DNA of 64,000 nt from an uncultured Erysipelotrichaceae bacterium. GTDB taxonomy: Bacteria > Bacillota_I > Bacilli_A > Erysipelotrichales > Erysipelotrichaceae. The stretch lies in the NCBI GenBank assembly GCA_900314905.1, contig OMXA01000002.1:39988-103987 (forward strand). Reading direction: 5' to 3'. Positions 44,831 to 53,330 of this stretch are shown here, one piece after another; position 1 is the first letter of the stretch; each line of letters begins with the position of its first letter. Made by a program: the position numbers and the translations under genes. The notes under the pieces were generated by a model. It searched no databases. It had not been told where the DNA came from and saw only the letters and a list, made by a program, of their open reading frames with translations.

Positions 44831-45787
44831 ATGTCTGAACTGGAAATGAAACAGCCCTATCCCGATGCGGAGAGTGTTCCGGAAAGCGAATTCGAGCCGC
44901 TTCCGGATTCGGAAAAGGATTCCGAATTCGTCGCCATGGAATCGAGGACCTACTGGTCGGATGTCTGGCGGAATTTCAGAAAGAACAAGCTCGCAGTGGT
45001 CAGCCTGGTTTTCCTGATCATCATGATTCTGCTTGCCATCTTCGTGCCGATGCTTTCTCCCTATACGTATGATGGCCAGGACCTTACGATGCGCAATGCG
45101 ATGCCGTCGCTTGCACATCTGTTCGGAACGGATAAGTTCGGAAGAGATATCTTCGTGCGGGTCATGTACGGGGCGAGGATCTCGCTGTCCGTCGGCTTTG
45201 CGGCTGCTGGAATCAATCTGGTGATCGGCACGATCTACGGAGGGATTGCCGGATACTGCGGCGGCAGGACTGATCTGATCATGATGCGGATCGTCGATAT
45301 CATCTACGCGGTGCCGACGCTCCTGTATGTCATTCTGATCATGCTGGTGTTCGGATCCAATGTCTGGTCCGTGCTGCTGGCGATCTGCGTGAGTTCCTGG
45401 GTCGGCCTTGCCCGTCAGGTCAGAGCTCAGGTCATGTCGCTGAAAGAACAGGAATATGCCCAGTGTGCCAAGGTCATGGGTGCCTCGGATGCCCGGATTC
45501 TGTTCAGGCACCTGGTCACCAACAGCATCGGTCCGATCATCGTCAATACGACCCTGATGGTTCCGAGCGCAATCTTCACCGAAGCATTCCTTTCATTTGT
45601 CGGCATCGGCATTTCGATTCCTCAGGCTTCCTGGGGAACGATGGCAAACGATGCCCGTTCTCTGATCAGCTCCTATCCGCTGCAGATGGTATGGCCGGTG
45701 GCGGCAATCTGCCTGACGATGCTGGCACTTAACTTTATCGGTGATGCGCTGAATGATGCGCTGGATCCGAAGAAACGGGGGCAGTGA
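44831..45787 (+). CDS. oppC: Oligopeptide ABC transporter permease OppC
   Basis: A 318-residue permease. An acidic cytosolic N-terminal extension of about 40 residues (ESVPESEFEPLPDSEKDSEF) precedes the usual WRNFRKNKLAVVSLVFL first helix; the EAA-like loop is EYAQCAKVMGASDARILFRHLV. It ends DALNDALDPKKRG, typical of OppC. AGGAGGG precedes the ATG. It pairs with OppB to form the channel. Confidence 0.94.
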   Translation: MSELEMKQPYPDAESVPESEFEPLPDSEKDSEFVAMESRTYWSDVWRNFRKNKLAVVSLVFLIIMILLAIFVPMLSPYTYDGQDLTMRNAMPSLAHLFGTDKFGRDIFVRVMYGARISLSVGFAAAGINLVIGTIYGGIAGYCGGRTDLIMMRIVDIIYAVPTLLYVILIMLVFGSNVWSVLLAICVSSWVGLARQVRAQVMSLKEQEYAQCAKVMGASDARILFRHLVTNSIGPIIVNTTLMVPSAIFTEAFLSFVGIGISIPQASWGTMANDARSLISSYPLQMVWPVAAICLTMLALNFIGDALNDALDPKKRGQ

Positions 45788-45789
45788 AC

Positions 45790-46809
45790 ATGACCCGTCA
45801 TATTCTTGAAGTCAATGATCTGGTCGTGAATTTCAGCACCGACCAGGGCACCGTCTATGCCGAACGAGGCATCACCTATGAGGTCAATGAAGGCGAGATT
45901 GTCGGCATCGTCGGCGAGTCCGGATCCGGCAAGTCGGTCTCGATGTATTCCGTCATGGGTCTTCTGGCAGGCAATGGCAGAATCGAATCGGGTGAGATCC
46001 TTCTGAATGGCGAAGATATCACTGCTTCTCATTTCAAGGATGAGAAAGCCTATGAGAAACGCATGGATGAGATCCGCGGCAAAGAGATGTCGATGATCTT
46101 CCAGGATCCGATGACCTTTCTGAACCCGACCCTGACCATCGGAAAGCAGATCAGGGAAATCATCCTGAATCATAACCATATCAGCGATGCGGAAGCCAAT
46201 GACAGAGCGATTGAGCTGCTTAAGGAAGTCGGCATCAATGAACCGGAAAAGCGGATGACGCAGTATCCCCATGAATTCTCCGGCGGCATGCGCCAGAGAA
46301 TCATCATTGCAATTGCGCTGGCCAACAAGCCATCGCTGATGATCGCGGATGAGCCGACCACGGCCCTTGATGTGACCATCCAGGCCCAGGTGCTTGATCT
46401 GATCAAGAACCTGTCCAAGAAAGAAGGTTCTTCCGTCATCCTGATCACGCATGATCTCGGCGTCGTTGCTTCGATGTGCGATTACATCTACATCATGTAC
46501 GGCGGCAAGATCGTCGAGTCCGGAACTGATCTGGATATCTTCTATCACCCGACGCATCCGTATACGATCGGACTTCTGAACTGCATCACGAACCCGGAAG
46601 ATGATACTTACAAGGAACTGCAGCCGATTCCCGGTTCTCCGCCGGATCTGCTCAAGCCTCCTGTCGGCTGTCCGTTTGCGGATCGCTGCAGCAAGGCGAT
46701 GAAGATCTGCCGGAAACAGATGCCAGCCTTCACCCAGTTCACAGAAGACCACAAGAGTGCCTGCTGGCTGAATGAAGTGAAGCGCAGAAAGGGGGAGAGT
46801 CCGGTATGA
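45790..46809 (+). CDS. oppD: Oligopeptide ABC transporter ATP-binding protein OppD
   Basis: A 339-residue ABC ATPase with Walker A GESGSGKS, signature EFSGGMRQR, Walker B LMIADEPTTALD, and the C-terminal oligopeptide-type extension with a cysteine cluster (CPFADRCSKAMKIC) like those holding an iron-sulfur or metal site in Opp/Dpp ATPases. ATG 45790 is preferred to GTG 45784, which overlaps the oppC stop. The stop overlaps the oppF start (ATGA). Confidence 0.94.
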   Translation: MTRHILEVNDLVVNFSTDQGTVYAERGITYEVNEGEIVGIVGESGSGKSVSMYSVMGLLAGNGRIESGEILLNGEDITASHFKDEKAYEKRMDEIRGKEMSMIFQDPMTFLNPTLTIGKQIREIILNHNHISDAEANDRAIELLKEVGINEPEKRMTQYPHEFSGGMRQRIIIAIALANKPSLMIADEPTTALDVTIQAQVLDLIKNLSKKEGSSVILITHDLGVVASMCDYIYIMYGGKIVESGTDLDIFYHPTHPYTIGLLNCITNPEDDTYKELQPIPGSPPDLLKPPVGCPFADRCSKAMKICRKQMPAFTQFTEDHKSACWLNEVKRRKGESPV

Positions 46810-47792
46810 GTGAACAGCCTATTGTATCGATCCAGCATCTGAAGACCTACTTTGATGTGACCAGAGGCATGTTTGCAAAGAAACAGGTTGTCAAAGCAGT
46901 CGATGATGTGTCGTTTGAAGTGTATCCCGGCGAGACGTTCGGACTTGTCGGAGAGTCCGGCTGCGGCAAATCGACGCTCGGTCGCACGATCGTCAAGATC
47001 TATGAACCGACAGGCGGAAAGATCTTCGTGAAAGGAAAAGACATCACCGGACTCAGGGGCAGTGAGCTGCATGACTTCCGCAGAACCTGCCAGCTGATTT
47101 TCCAGGATCCTTATGCTTCGCTGGATCCGCGCATGACCGTCGGCGAGATCATCAAGGAACCGATGGAAATCAACCATCTTTACGGTTCCTCAGAAGAACG
47201 GGAAGAAAAGGCAGAAGAGCTCTTGAAGCTCGTCGGTCTCAAGCCGGATCATATCCGCCGCTACCCGCATGAATTCTCCGGCGGCCAGCGGCAGCGCATC
47301 TCCATTGCGAGAACCCTTGCCCTGAACCCGGAATTCATCGTCTGCGATGAGCCGATCTCCGCCTTGGATGTTTCAATCCAGGCCCAGATCATCAATCTTC
47401 TCAAGCAGATTCAGAATGAACTCCATATTGCCTATCTGTTCATTGCGCACGATCTTGCGATGGTCGAGCATATCTCCGACCGAATCGGTGTCATGTACCT
47501 CGGCCACCTCGTCGAGATCGGAAGTGCCCGTGAAGTCTACCATCATCCGCTTCACCCGTACTCTCAGGCATTGCTGTCAGCGGTGCCGATTCCTGATCCG
47601 ATCAAGGGCAAGAACAGCCATCGTCAGATTCTGCAGGGAGAGATTCCCTCGCCGATCAATCCGCCGGTATGCTGTCCATTCTGCACCAGATGTCCCTTTG
47701 CTGAGGAACGCTGTCATCATGAGATGCCGGCGATGAAAGACTATGGCGGGCATTTCGCTGCCTGCTTCAGACTGGAGAGTGAACATGAATAA
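46806..47792 (+). CDS. oppF: Oligopeptide ABC transporter ATP-binding protein OppF
   Basis: A 328-residue ABC ATPase with Walker [10 protein letters not shown], signature EFSGGQRQR, Walker [13 protein letters not shown] and a C-terminal Cys cluster ([15 protein letters not shown]). It forms the heterodimer with OppD. It has GGGGGAG upstream and overlaps the M20 gene by 8 bases. Confidence 0.95.
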   Translation: MSEQPIVSIQHLKTYFDVTRGMFAKKQVVKAVDDVSFEVYPGETFGLVGESGCGKSTLGRTIVKIYEPTGGKIFVKGKDITGLRGSELHDFRRTCQLIFQDPYASLDPRMTVGEIIKEPMEINHLYGSSEEREEKAEELLKLVGLKPDHIRRYPHEFSGGQRQRISIARTLALNPEFIVCDEPISALDVSIQAQIINLLKQIQNELHIAYLFIAHDLAMVEHISDRIGVMYLGHLVEIGSAREVYHHPLHPYSQALLSAVPIPDPIKGKNSHRQILQGEIPSPINPPVCCPFCTRCPFAEERCHHEMPAMKDYGGHFAACFRLESEHE

Positions 47793-49188
47793 CCCATACG
47801 CAGAAGATCTGAAGAACCTTGCAAGGTTCGTCTATTCGCATCCGGAGCCAGGATTCCAGGAAGAGAAATCCAGCCATGCTCAGACGGAATATCTGAAGTC
47901 ACAGGGCTTTGAAGTAGAAACCGATCTCTGTCACACGCATACCGGATACCGTGCTTCTTACGGAAGCGGTCATCCGGTCATCGCCTTGCTTGGCGAATTC
48001 GATGCATTATACGGACTCGGCCAGAAGGCAGATGAGGCCATGCCGTGCCCGGATGGAAAAGCCATGGGACACGGCTGCGGCCATCACATGCTTGGAACCG
48101 CGGTGATCGGTGCAGGATTGCTGATCCGCGATTACCTGAAAGAAAAAGGAATCCCTGGAACCATTCAGATCTATGGATGCCCTGGGGAAGAAGCAGGGTC
48201 GGGGAAAGCCTACATGGCAAGAGATGGTGCATTTGATGGCGTGGACATTGCCTTCTCGTATCATCCCTCTGTATTCCATCAGGTCTGCACCGGCAGTTCG
48301 CAGAGCTGCATTTCTGCCAACTTCCGGTTCCATGGCATCGCGGCCCATGCGGCAGGAGAACCGCAGAATGGAAGATCTGCCCTGGATGCCGTAGAGCTCA
48401 TGGATGTCGGAACCAACTATCTGCGTGAGCATATGGAAAGCACTGACCGGATTCATTATGCAATCACGAATACCGGCGGCAGATCGCCCAATGTCGTGCA
48501 GGCAGAAGCGGAAGTCAAATATCTGATCCGTTCCACGAACAATCGCAAATGCCTTGCCCTCTATGACCGCGTCAGGAAGATTGCTCAGGGAGCGGCTTTG
48601 ATGACGGGGACTTCCGTTGAGATTCTGTTTGATGAAGGCCTCTCGAATACGATCGTGAATTTCACGCTGGAAGACGTGCTGGCGGAGGCATTCCGGAAAG
48701 CAGGAGCTCCGGTCTATTCAGAGGAAGATCTTGCCTATGCGAAGAAATTCTATGATACCTGGAAGGAACCATATACGCTGGACCAGATTCCGTATCCGGT
48801 AAAAGACAAGAAGAAGCTGCTGGAATCAGAAAAGACCTCAGTGATCAATGACTATTTTGTCGAGACGATTCATTCCGATCGCTGCGAGATGGGATCCACG
48901 GACGTCGGCGATGTGAGCTACGTCGTCCCGACCGCAACCCTCAATACGGCATGCTACAGCTATGGGGCAGGTGCGCATTCCTGGCAATGGGTAGCAGAAG
49001 GGGCAAGCGAGATTGCGATGAAGGGCATGCTGAAGGGATCTGAGGTATTGGCACTTGCCGCAGAATCTCTCTATGAACATCCTGAAACGGTGGAAGCCGC
49101 AAAGCAGGAATTTGCGGAACGGACGAAAGACGATCCTTATCAGTGTCTGATTCCGAAGGATGTGATGCCGCATCCGATTCTGATGTGA
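47785..49188 (+). CDS. M20 family amidohydrolase/dipeptidase (AbgB-like)
   Basis: A 467-residue cytosolic zinc hydrolase of the M20D group. Metal-site segments are GHGCGHHMLGT, GCPGEEAGSGKAYM and FSYHPSVFHQ; the dimerisation domain (about 185-300) and a late HSW motif (GAGAHSWQW) are present. The closest style is AbgB of p-aminobenzoyl-glutamate hydrolase, but in an opp operon it more likely hydrolyses N-acyl amino acids or dipeptides. ATG 47785 is chosen because it overlaps the oppF stop region and gives the family N-terminus. It is the last gene of the T-box-controlled module; no clear terminator was found directly after it. Confidence 0.88.
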   Translation: MNNPYAEDLKNLARFVYSHPEPGFQEEKSSHAQTEYLKSQGFEVETDLCHTHTGYRASYGSGHPVIALLGEFDALYGLGQKADEAMPCPDGKAMGHGCGHHMLGTAVIGAGLLIRDYLKEKGIPGTIQIYGCPGEEAGSGKAYMARDGAFDGVDIAFSYHPSVFHQVCTGSSQSCISANFRFHGIAAHAAGEPQNGRSALDAVELMDVGTNYLREHMESTDRIHYAITNTGGRSPNVVQAEAEVKYLIRSTNNRKCLALYDRVRKIAQGAALMTGTSVEILFDEGLSNTIVNFTLEDVLAEAFRKAGAPVYSEEDLAYAKKFYDTWKEPYTLDQIPYPVKDKKKLLESEKTSVINDYFVETIHSDRCEMGSTDVGDVSYVVPTATLNTACYSYGAGAHSWQWVAEGASEIAMKGMLKGSEVLALAAESLYEHPETVEAAKQEFAERTKDDPYQCLIPKDVMPHPILM

Positions 49189-49285
49189 AGCGCTTGCAGA
49201 AATATCTTTTCTAGAGAAAGCAGATTTCATGAAAACTCTTCATGGAACTGAAGCGATCCGCCATAGAAATCAGAATAGATTCCGC

Positions 49286-49291
49286 TATAAT
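49286..49291 (+). promoter_or_regulatory. -10 box for small RHH gene
   Basis: TATAAT lies 26 bases before ATG 49317, with AAGGAGG between; the -35 region (ATAGAA) is poor. Confidence 0.5.
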
Positions 49292-49316
49292 ACGAGCAAG
49301 CAAGGAGGAACAGGAC

Positions 49317-49490
49317 ATGGCTTACAACATGCAGATGATCAGCGTGGCAGCAGATGATGACCTGAATTCTGAAGTAGAAAGCTTCCGGATCCAGCACCAT
49401 ATCTGCACAAAGTCTGAGGCCGGCGCCGAGCTCATGCGGCTTGGTCTTGAAGCTGCAAAAGCACATGCCGGTGCAGCAGAGAGACGCTGA
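49317..49490 (+). CDS. Small ribbon-helix-helix-like protein
   Basis: A 57-residue protein (MAYNMQMISVAADDDLNSEV...). One short strand (MQMISVAADD) is followed by two helices (DLNSEVESFRIQHH and TKSEAGAELMRLGLEAAKAH), the layout of ribbon-helix-helix DNA-binding proteins of the MetJ/Arc class. ATG 49317 has a strong AAGGAGG 8 bases upstream; the longer frame starting at 49242 runs across the promoter and is rejected. It is a solitary gene between the opp module and a terminator. It may be an antitoxin-like or other small regulator, but no toxin gene is adjacent. Confidence 0.7.
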   Translation: MAYNMQMISVAADDDLNSEVESFRIQHHICTKSEAGAELMRLGLEAAKAHAGAAERR

Positions 49491-49515
49491 AGCGTTTCCT
49501 GTTGACATATCTGGC

Positions 49516-49558
49516 ATAAGAAAGGACAGAACCCAGAAAGCTCTGTCCTTTTTCTTAT
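49516..49558 (+). terminator. Bidirectional terminator
   Basis: ATAAGAAAGGACAGA pairs with TCTGTCCTTTTTCTTAT (15 bp with two extra T). The T-rich side serves the small RHH gene. From 49559 to 49764 I see no gene. Confidence 0.82.
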
Positions 49559-49764
49559 CTGATATGACTTTTCCGGCAGAGGAATCCTCCGGAGTGAATG
49601 CTATGCCTGCTTTCTCTGTTCAGCAGGGCATCACAATCCGTCCTTCACATCGATCCGGCATCTTTCTGTCAGCCAGATCTTTATAAATGCTGTTTTCTCA
49701 GAGAAAGTCAGAAAACTTTTCTCCCTTCTGCAGCTATGCTGAGTTCTGAGGGATGAAAGAGATA

Positions 49765-50592
49765 TCAGGAATGAATGTCCTGCTGCTTCGCGGAAGGTTC
49801 TTCTTCAGTTTTCTTCTTCTGAAGTCTCCGGTAGCGGGCAGGAGTCATCTGATACTGCTCATGGAATTTCTTCATGAAGTAGCTCTTGTCATGAAAGCCG
49901 ATCCTGCTTGAAATCTCATCGATCTTCAGATCGGTAGTCGTCAGCAGATGTTCTGCTTCTTCCAGACGCATTGACAGCAGTTTCTGCTTGAAGGTTCTCC
50001 CGGTGATCGTGCGGAAGCGGGTGGAGAGATAGTTCGGATTGTAACCGAAGCGGGCAGCAGTATCTTCTAGGTTTGCGGTTGCATAGTTCTCCTTCATGAA
50101 ATCCAGGATTTCGGCAAAGCGGGTATTGGATTCCAGAAATACGCTTGATGGTTCGATCTCTGCCGGTACGCAGCTGTCAATCGTCATGAAGAAGCCAAGC
50201 ATCAGAACTTTCATGATCCGGTCATGGTGGGCCTGGTTCCGTACTGCTTCATTCCTCAGAAGACCAGTCCAGCCGGCGAGAACCTGGTTATCTTCAGCCC
50301 GGAAGAACATGGGCTGCCAGATCTCTCCGGAAAGAAAGCGGGACAGAACCTTGCAGTCCGCTAGCTCTTTCCTCAGATCCTCCGTGAAAAAAGATTCCCG
50401 GAAGGTCAGGGAGACAAGGCTGGTGCGGCTTGAAGACTTGTAGATAAAAGCTTCCGGTGCCAGGATCAGGTCACCCTGATACATGGCAAGACGGCTGCCT
50501 GGAAAACATAAGCTGCAGCTGCGCAGGCAGTACAGGATCGAGAAGTAGCCGGTCATTCCGGCATCTGAATCAGAAAACACCACAGACTTCAT
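49765..50592 (-). CDS. AraC family transcriptional regulator
   Basis: A 275-residue protein. The C-terminal ~100 residues hold the double helix-turn-helix of AraC/XylS proteins (FAEILDFMKENYATANLEDTAARFGYNPNYLSTRF, then KIDEISSRIGFHDKSYFMKKFHEQYQMTPARYRR). The N-terminal part is a cupin-like sensor region of about 140 residues (YQGDLILAPEAFIYKSSS). The tail is charged. The effector and targets are unknown. A TATACT -10-like box lies at 50604-50609 on this strand, only about 12 bases from ATG, so the leader is very short. It stands alone, downstream of the RNase J terminator. Confidence 0.88.
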   Translation of the reverse strand: MKSVVFSDSDAGMTGYFSILYCLRSCSLCFPGSRLAMYQGDLILAPEAFIYKSSSRTSLVSLTFRESFFTEDLRKELADCKVLSRFLSGEIWQPMFFRAEDNQVLAGWTGLLRNEAVRNQAHHDRIMKVLMLGFFMTIDSCVPAEIEPSSVFLESNTRFAEILDFMKENYATANLEDTAARFGYNPNYLSTRFRTITGRTFKQKLLSMRLEEAEHLLTTTDLKIDEISSRIGFHDKSYFMKKFHEQYQMTPARYRRLQKKKTEEEPSAKQQDIHS

Positions 50593-50628
50593 ATCGGAAA
50601 AATAGTATAAATTGTCCTAAAAAGCAAT

Positions 50629-50662
50629 AAGAAAACGCAGGCGGAACTTCTTCTGCCTGCGT
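50629..50662 (-). terminator. Terminator of the RNase J gene (minus strand)
   Basis: On the minus strand an 8-bp stem ACGCAGGC/GCCTGCGT is followed by TTTTC. Confidence 0.75.
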
Positions 50663-50667
50663 ATAGC

Positions 50668-52494
50668 TTATTCAGCTTTTGCTTTTGTGCTGCGAGAAGC
50701 AGTGCGGGTCCTCGGCTTTGCTGCTTTTGCCTGGATTTCAGCAATTGCAGCCTTCTGATTCAGGATGACCGGGATCACGATCGGATTCCGATTCGTGCGC
50801 TGGAACAGCCATGGTTCAAGGGAAGACCGGATGCAGTTCTTCAGTTCTCCGAAGGTCGTGCGCTGCTGCATCTTCTGCTTCAGTGCATCATAGACGACCA
50901 GTTCCGCTTCCTTGAGCAGGGTCTGGTTGTCCTTGATATAGACGAATCCGCGCGAGACGATGCTAGGACGGCAGAGAATCTTGTTATAGCGGCTGTCAAT
51001 GGTCACGATGACCGCAACCAGTCCGCTGCTTGCCAGGATCTGGCGATCCTTGATGACGCTGGTGGATAAGCCGCTGGCGTCATTGCCGTCGACATAGATC
51101 GCATCTGTCTGGATGCGCTCATTGGCGATGAAGGCTTCTTCATTGCGCAATACGACGATATCTCCATTGGAGCAGATGAAGCAGTGATCTTCCGGAACAC
51201 CGGTTTCCTGGGCGGTTGCACTATGCTGCACGAGCATCTTGTATTCGCCATGAACCGGCATGAAGTATTTCGGCTTGATCAGGTTCAGCATCAGCTTCTG
51301 TTCTTCCTGCGGCGCATGTCCGGTCGTATGGAAGGAGGTGAGAGGGGAGTTCACGACGACGTTCGCGCCGACCCTCGTCAGCTGATCGATGACGCCGCTG
51401 ACGCTGACGCCATTGCCTGGAATCGGGTTGGAGCTGAACAGCACCGTATCACCCGGGATGATGTGAATGTATTTATGCGTGCCATTGGCAATTCTCGATA
51501 GAGCAGCCATCGGTTCACCCTGCGAACCGGTGCAGACGATGCAGATGCGGTTGGCAGGGAGGGTATTGAGATCATTGCCGGTGATGAAGTTCTCATCACT
51601 GATCTTGATGACCCCGATCTTTCTTCCGATTTCAAGCACGTTCTCCATGGAACGGCCGAACACTGCTACCTTCCGGTTGCAAGCAACGGCTGCCTGCAGG
51701 ATCTGATTCAGACGATTGACGTTTGATGCAAAGGTCGAGACCAGGAGTCTGCCAGGGGTCTTGCGGATCTGCTCCATGATTGCCATCGCAACTTTCTTCT
51801 CGGAAATCGAGAAGCCCGGGACGCCGGAGTTCGTGCTGTCGCTCATGAGCAGAGTCACGCCGACCTGACCGATATATGCCATCTTCTGATAATCCGACTG
51901 CACGCCGATCGGGGTGAGATCGAATTTGAAGTCTCCGGTTTCAACAATGCGGCCGTTCGGCGTATTGATGAGAACCCCGAGAGAATCCGGGATCGAGTGA
52001 ACGGTATTGAAGAATCCGACATTGAAATACTTTGTGCGAACACGGCTGTCACCGTTGATTTCCACGACCTTGCAGGCTCTGGTCAGATGATGTTCCTCGA
52101 GCTTCTTCTCGATCAGTGCCTTTGCAAAGCGCGGTGCGTAGATCTGCTTCAGATGGACTGAGCGCAGAAAGAACGGGATGCCGCCGATATGGTCTTCATG
52201 ACCATGGGTGATGATGAGCGCCTTGATCTTGGACGCATTCTTCTGCAGGTAGGAGAAGTCCGGAATGACATAGTCAATTCCGAGCAGTTCATCCTCCGGG
52301 AACAGCACACCGCAGTCAACGATGATGATCTCATCATCATGTTCAAAGCAGTACATATTCTTGCCGACTTCACCGAGTCCGCCCACGGCATAGACAAGGG
52401 TATCCGTCTTGTGATTGATCGCATTCCTGCTGTAATCCGGTTCCGGGACCTGTGTATAATGAGCCGGCCGAACAGCTTTAGCTTTTTCTTCCAT
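50668..52494 (-). CDS. rnj: Ribonuclease J
   Basis: A 608-residue metallo-beta-lactamase/beta-CASP ribonuclease with 5'-exo- and endonuclease activity, central to mRNA decay and rRNA maturation in Firmicutes. The metal motif is THGHEDHIGGIPF, followed by DSTNSGVPGFSISEKK and the beta-CASP motifs, with the C-terminal HGEYKMLVQH. A short basic tail (TRTASRSTKAKAE) ends it. The start is ATG at 52494 with GAGG about 10 bases upstream. It has its own promoter (TTGTGC, 16 bases, TATAAT). Confidence 0.96.
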   Translation of the reverse strand: MEEKAKAVRPAHYTQVPEPDYSRNAINHKTDTLVYAVGGLGEVGKNMYCFEHDDEIIIVDCGVLFPEDELLGIDYVIPDFSYLQKNASKIKALIITHGHEDHIGGIPFFLRSVHLKQIYAPRFAKALIEKKLEEHHLTRACKVVEINGDSRVRTKYFNVGFFNTVHSIPDSLGVLINTPNGRIVETGDFKFDLTPIGVQSDYQKMAYIGQVGVTLLMSDSTNSGVPGFSISEKKVAMAIMEQIRKTPGRLLVSTFASNVNRLNQILQAAVACNRKVAVFGRSMENVLEIGRKIGVIKISDENFITGNDLNTLPANRICIVCTGSQGEPMAALSRIANGTHKYIHIIPGDTVLFSSNPIPGNGVSVSGVIDQLTRVGANVVVNSPLTSFHTTGHAPQEEQKLMLNLIKPKYFMPVHGEYKMLVQHSATAQETGVPEDHCFICSNGDIVVLRNEEAFIANERIQTDAIYVDGNDASGLSTSVIKDRQILASSGLVAVIVTIDSRYNKILCRPSIVSRGFVYIKDNQTLLKEAELVVYDALKQKMQQRTTFGELKNCIRSSLEPWLFQRTNRNPIVIPVILNQKAAIAEIQAKAAKPRTRTASRSTKAKAE

Positions 52495-52539
52495 TAATTA
52501 TAAACCTCATTTCCAGATGCGATTGAATCTGTCAACCGC

Positions 52540-52567
52540 ATTATATCATTATTCAAGGGCTGCACAA
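52540..52567 (-). promoter_or_regulatory. Promoter of rnj (minus strand)
   Basis: On the minus strand, -35 TTGTGC (52562-52567) and -10 TATAAT (52540-52545), spacer 16. Confidence 0.6.
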
Positions 52568-52575
52568 TGCAGAAA

Positions 52576-53142
52576 TCAGATCACCATTGCCCCGGGAACA
52601 CGGTCAAAAGGTTTCTTCTGATCGATGTGATCATAGAACAGAACTCCCTTGAAGTGCTCCAGTTCATGCTGAAGGACGATGGCAAGATATCCTCTTGCCC
52701 GGATCGTGATATTCTGATCTGTCAGCAGGTCATAGCCCTTTACCGTAACCCGGGCATGGCGGACGACATAGCCCTGATGCTCTTCCGGGACGGAAAGGCA
52801 GCCTTCGCCGCTTTCCAGATATGCAGGCTGCACCGAAGCAGAAACGATCTTCGGGTTGGCAAGCATATACTGATAGACGATTTCGTTTCCGTCAGAATCT
52901 GCTTCCCTGACGATGATCGCGGTCAGCTGTTTTTTCACGCCGAGCTGAATCGCACTGATGCCGACTGCAGGGCGGAGGTTTCTTGCCTCAGCCAGTTCCG
53001 GCACGGTGCTGTCCTTGACATACTGGAACATGTCTCTTAACAGCTGCTTGTCTTCTTCTGAAAGAGGAAGGGGAACTTCCTCGGACTTCTCACGGATAAC
53101 AGGATTATCGTCTTTGATAATCGTATCATTATTAATAATCAT
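52576..53142 (-). CDS. def: Peptide deformylase
   Basis: A 188-residue metalloenzyme removing the formyl group from nascent proteins. All three motifs are present: G(V)GISAIQLG, EGCLSVPE and QHELEHFKG with the HExxH metal site. The start is set at the ATG at 53142 (MIINNDTIIKDDN); a longer frame from 53190 would begin inside the -35 box and is rejected. The size and insertion pattern fit the type 2 enzymes of Gram-positives. Confidence 0.95.
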   Translation of the reverse strand: MIINNDTIIKDDNPVIREKSEEVPLPLSEEDKQLLRDMFQYVKDSTVPELAEARNLRPAVGISAIQLGVKKQLTAIIVREADSDGNEIVYQYMLANPKIVSASVQPAYLESGEGCLSVPEEHQGYVVRHARVTVKGYDLLTDQNITIRARGYLAIVLQHELEHFKGVLFYDHIDQKKPFDRVPGAMVI

Positions 53143-53167
53143 AGTCTTTTTCCGATCTCCATACGGT

Positions 53168-53195
53168 ATTCTAGCAGAAAGTGCATCCATGTCAA
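53168..53195 (-). promoter_or_regulatory. Promoter of def (minus strand)
   Basis: -35 TTGACA (53190-53195) and extended -10 TGCTAGAAT (hexamer 53168-53173), spacer 16, on the minus strand. Confidence 0.7.
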
Positions 53196-53312
53196 AAACA
53201 AATGCATCGAAACTGGCTCTGTAAGCGCTTCATTCATGCTTTTTCAGTCTGATCTGCAGGGTACAGAATTGGCCCTGAACCATTTGGAGCCAAAGCGGCT
53301 CTCCCTTTGTGC

Positions 53313-53318
53313 TACAAT
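53313..53318 (+). promoter_or_regulatory. -10 box immediately upstream of ftsW
   Basis: Extended -10 TGCTACAAT ends 12 bases before ATG 53331, so the leader would be only a few bases and no Shine-Dalgarno is visible. Confidence 0.5.
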
Positions 53319-53330
53319 CTTACTGAAATT

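Noticed and set aside
52567-53040. 157-residue plus-strand frame opposite def
   Set aside because: def on the minus strand has all three deformylase motifs and a good promoter; the plus frame has no support.
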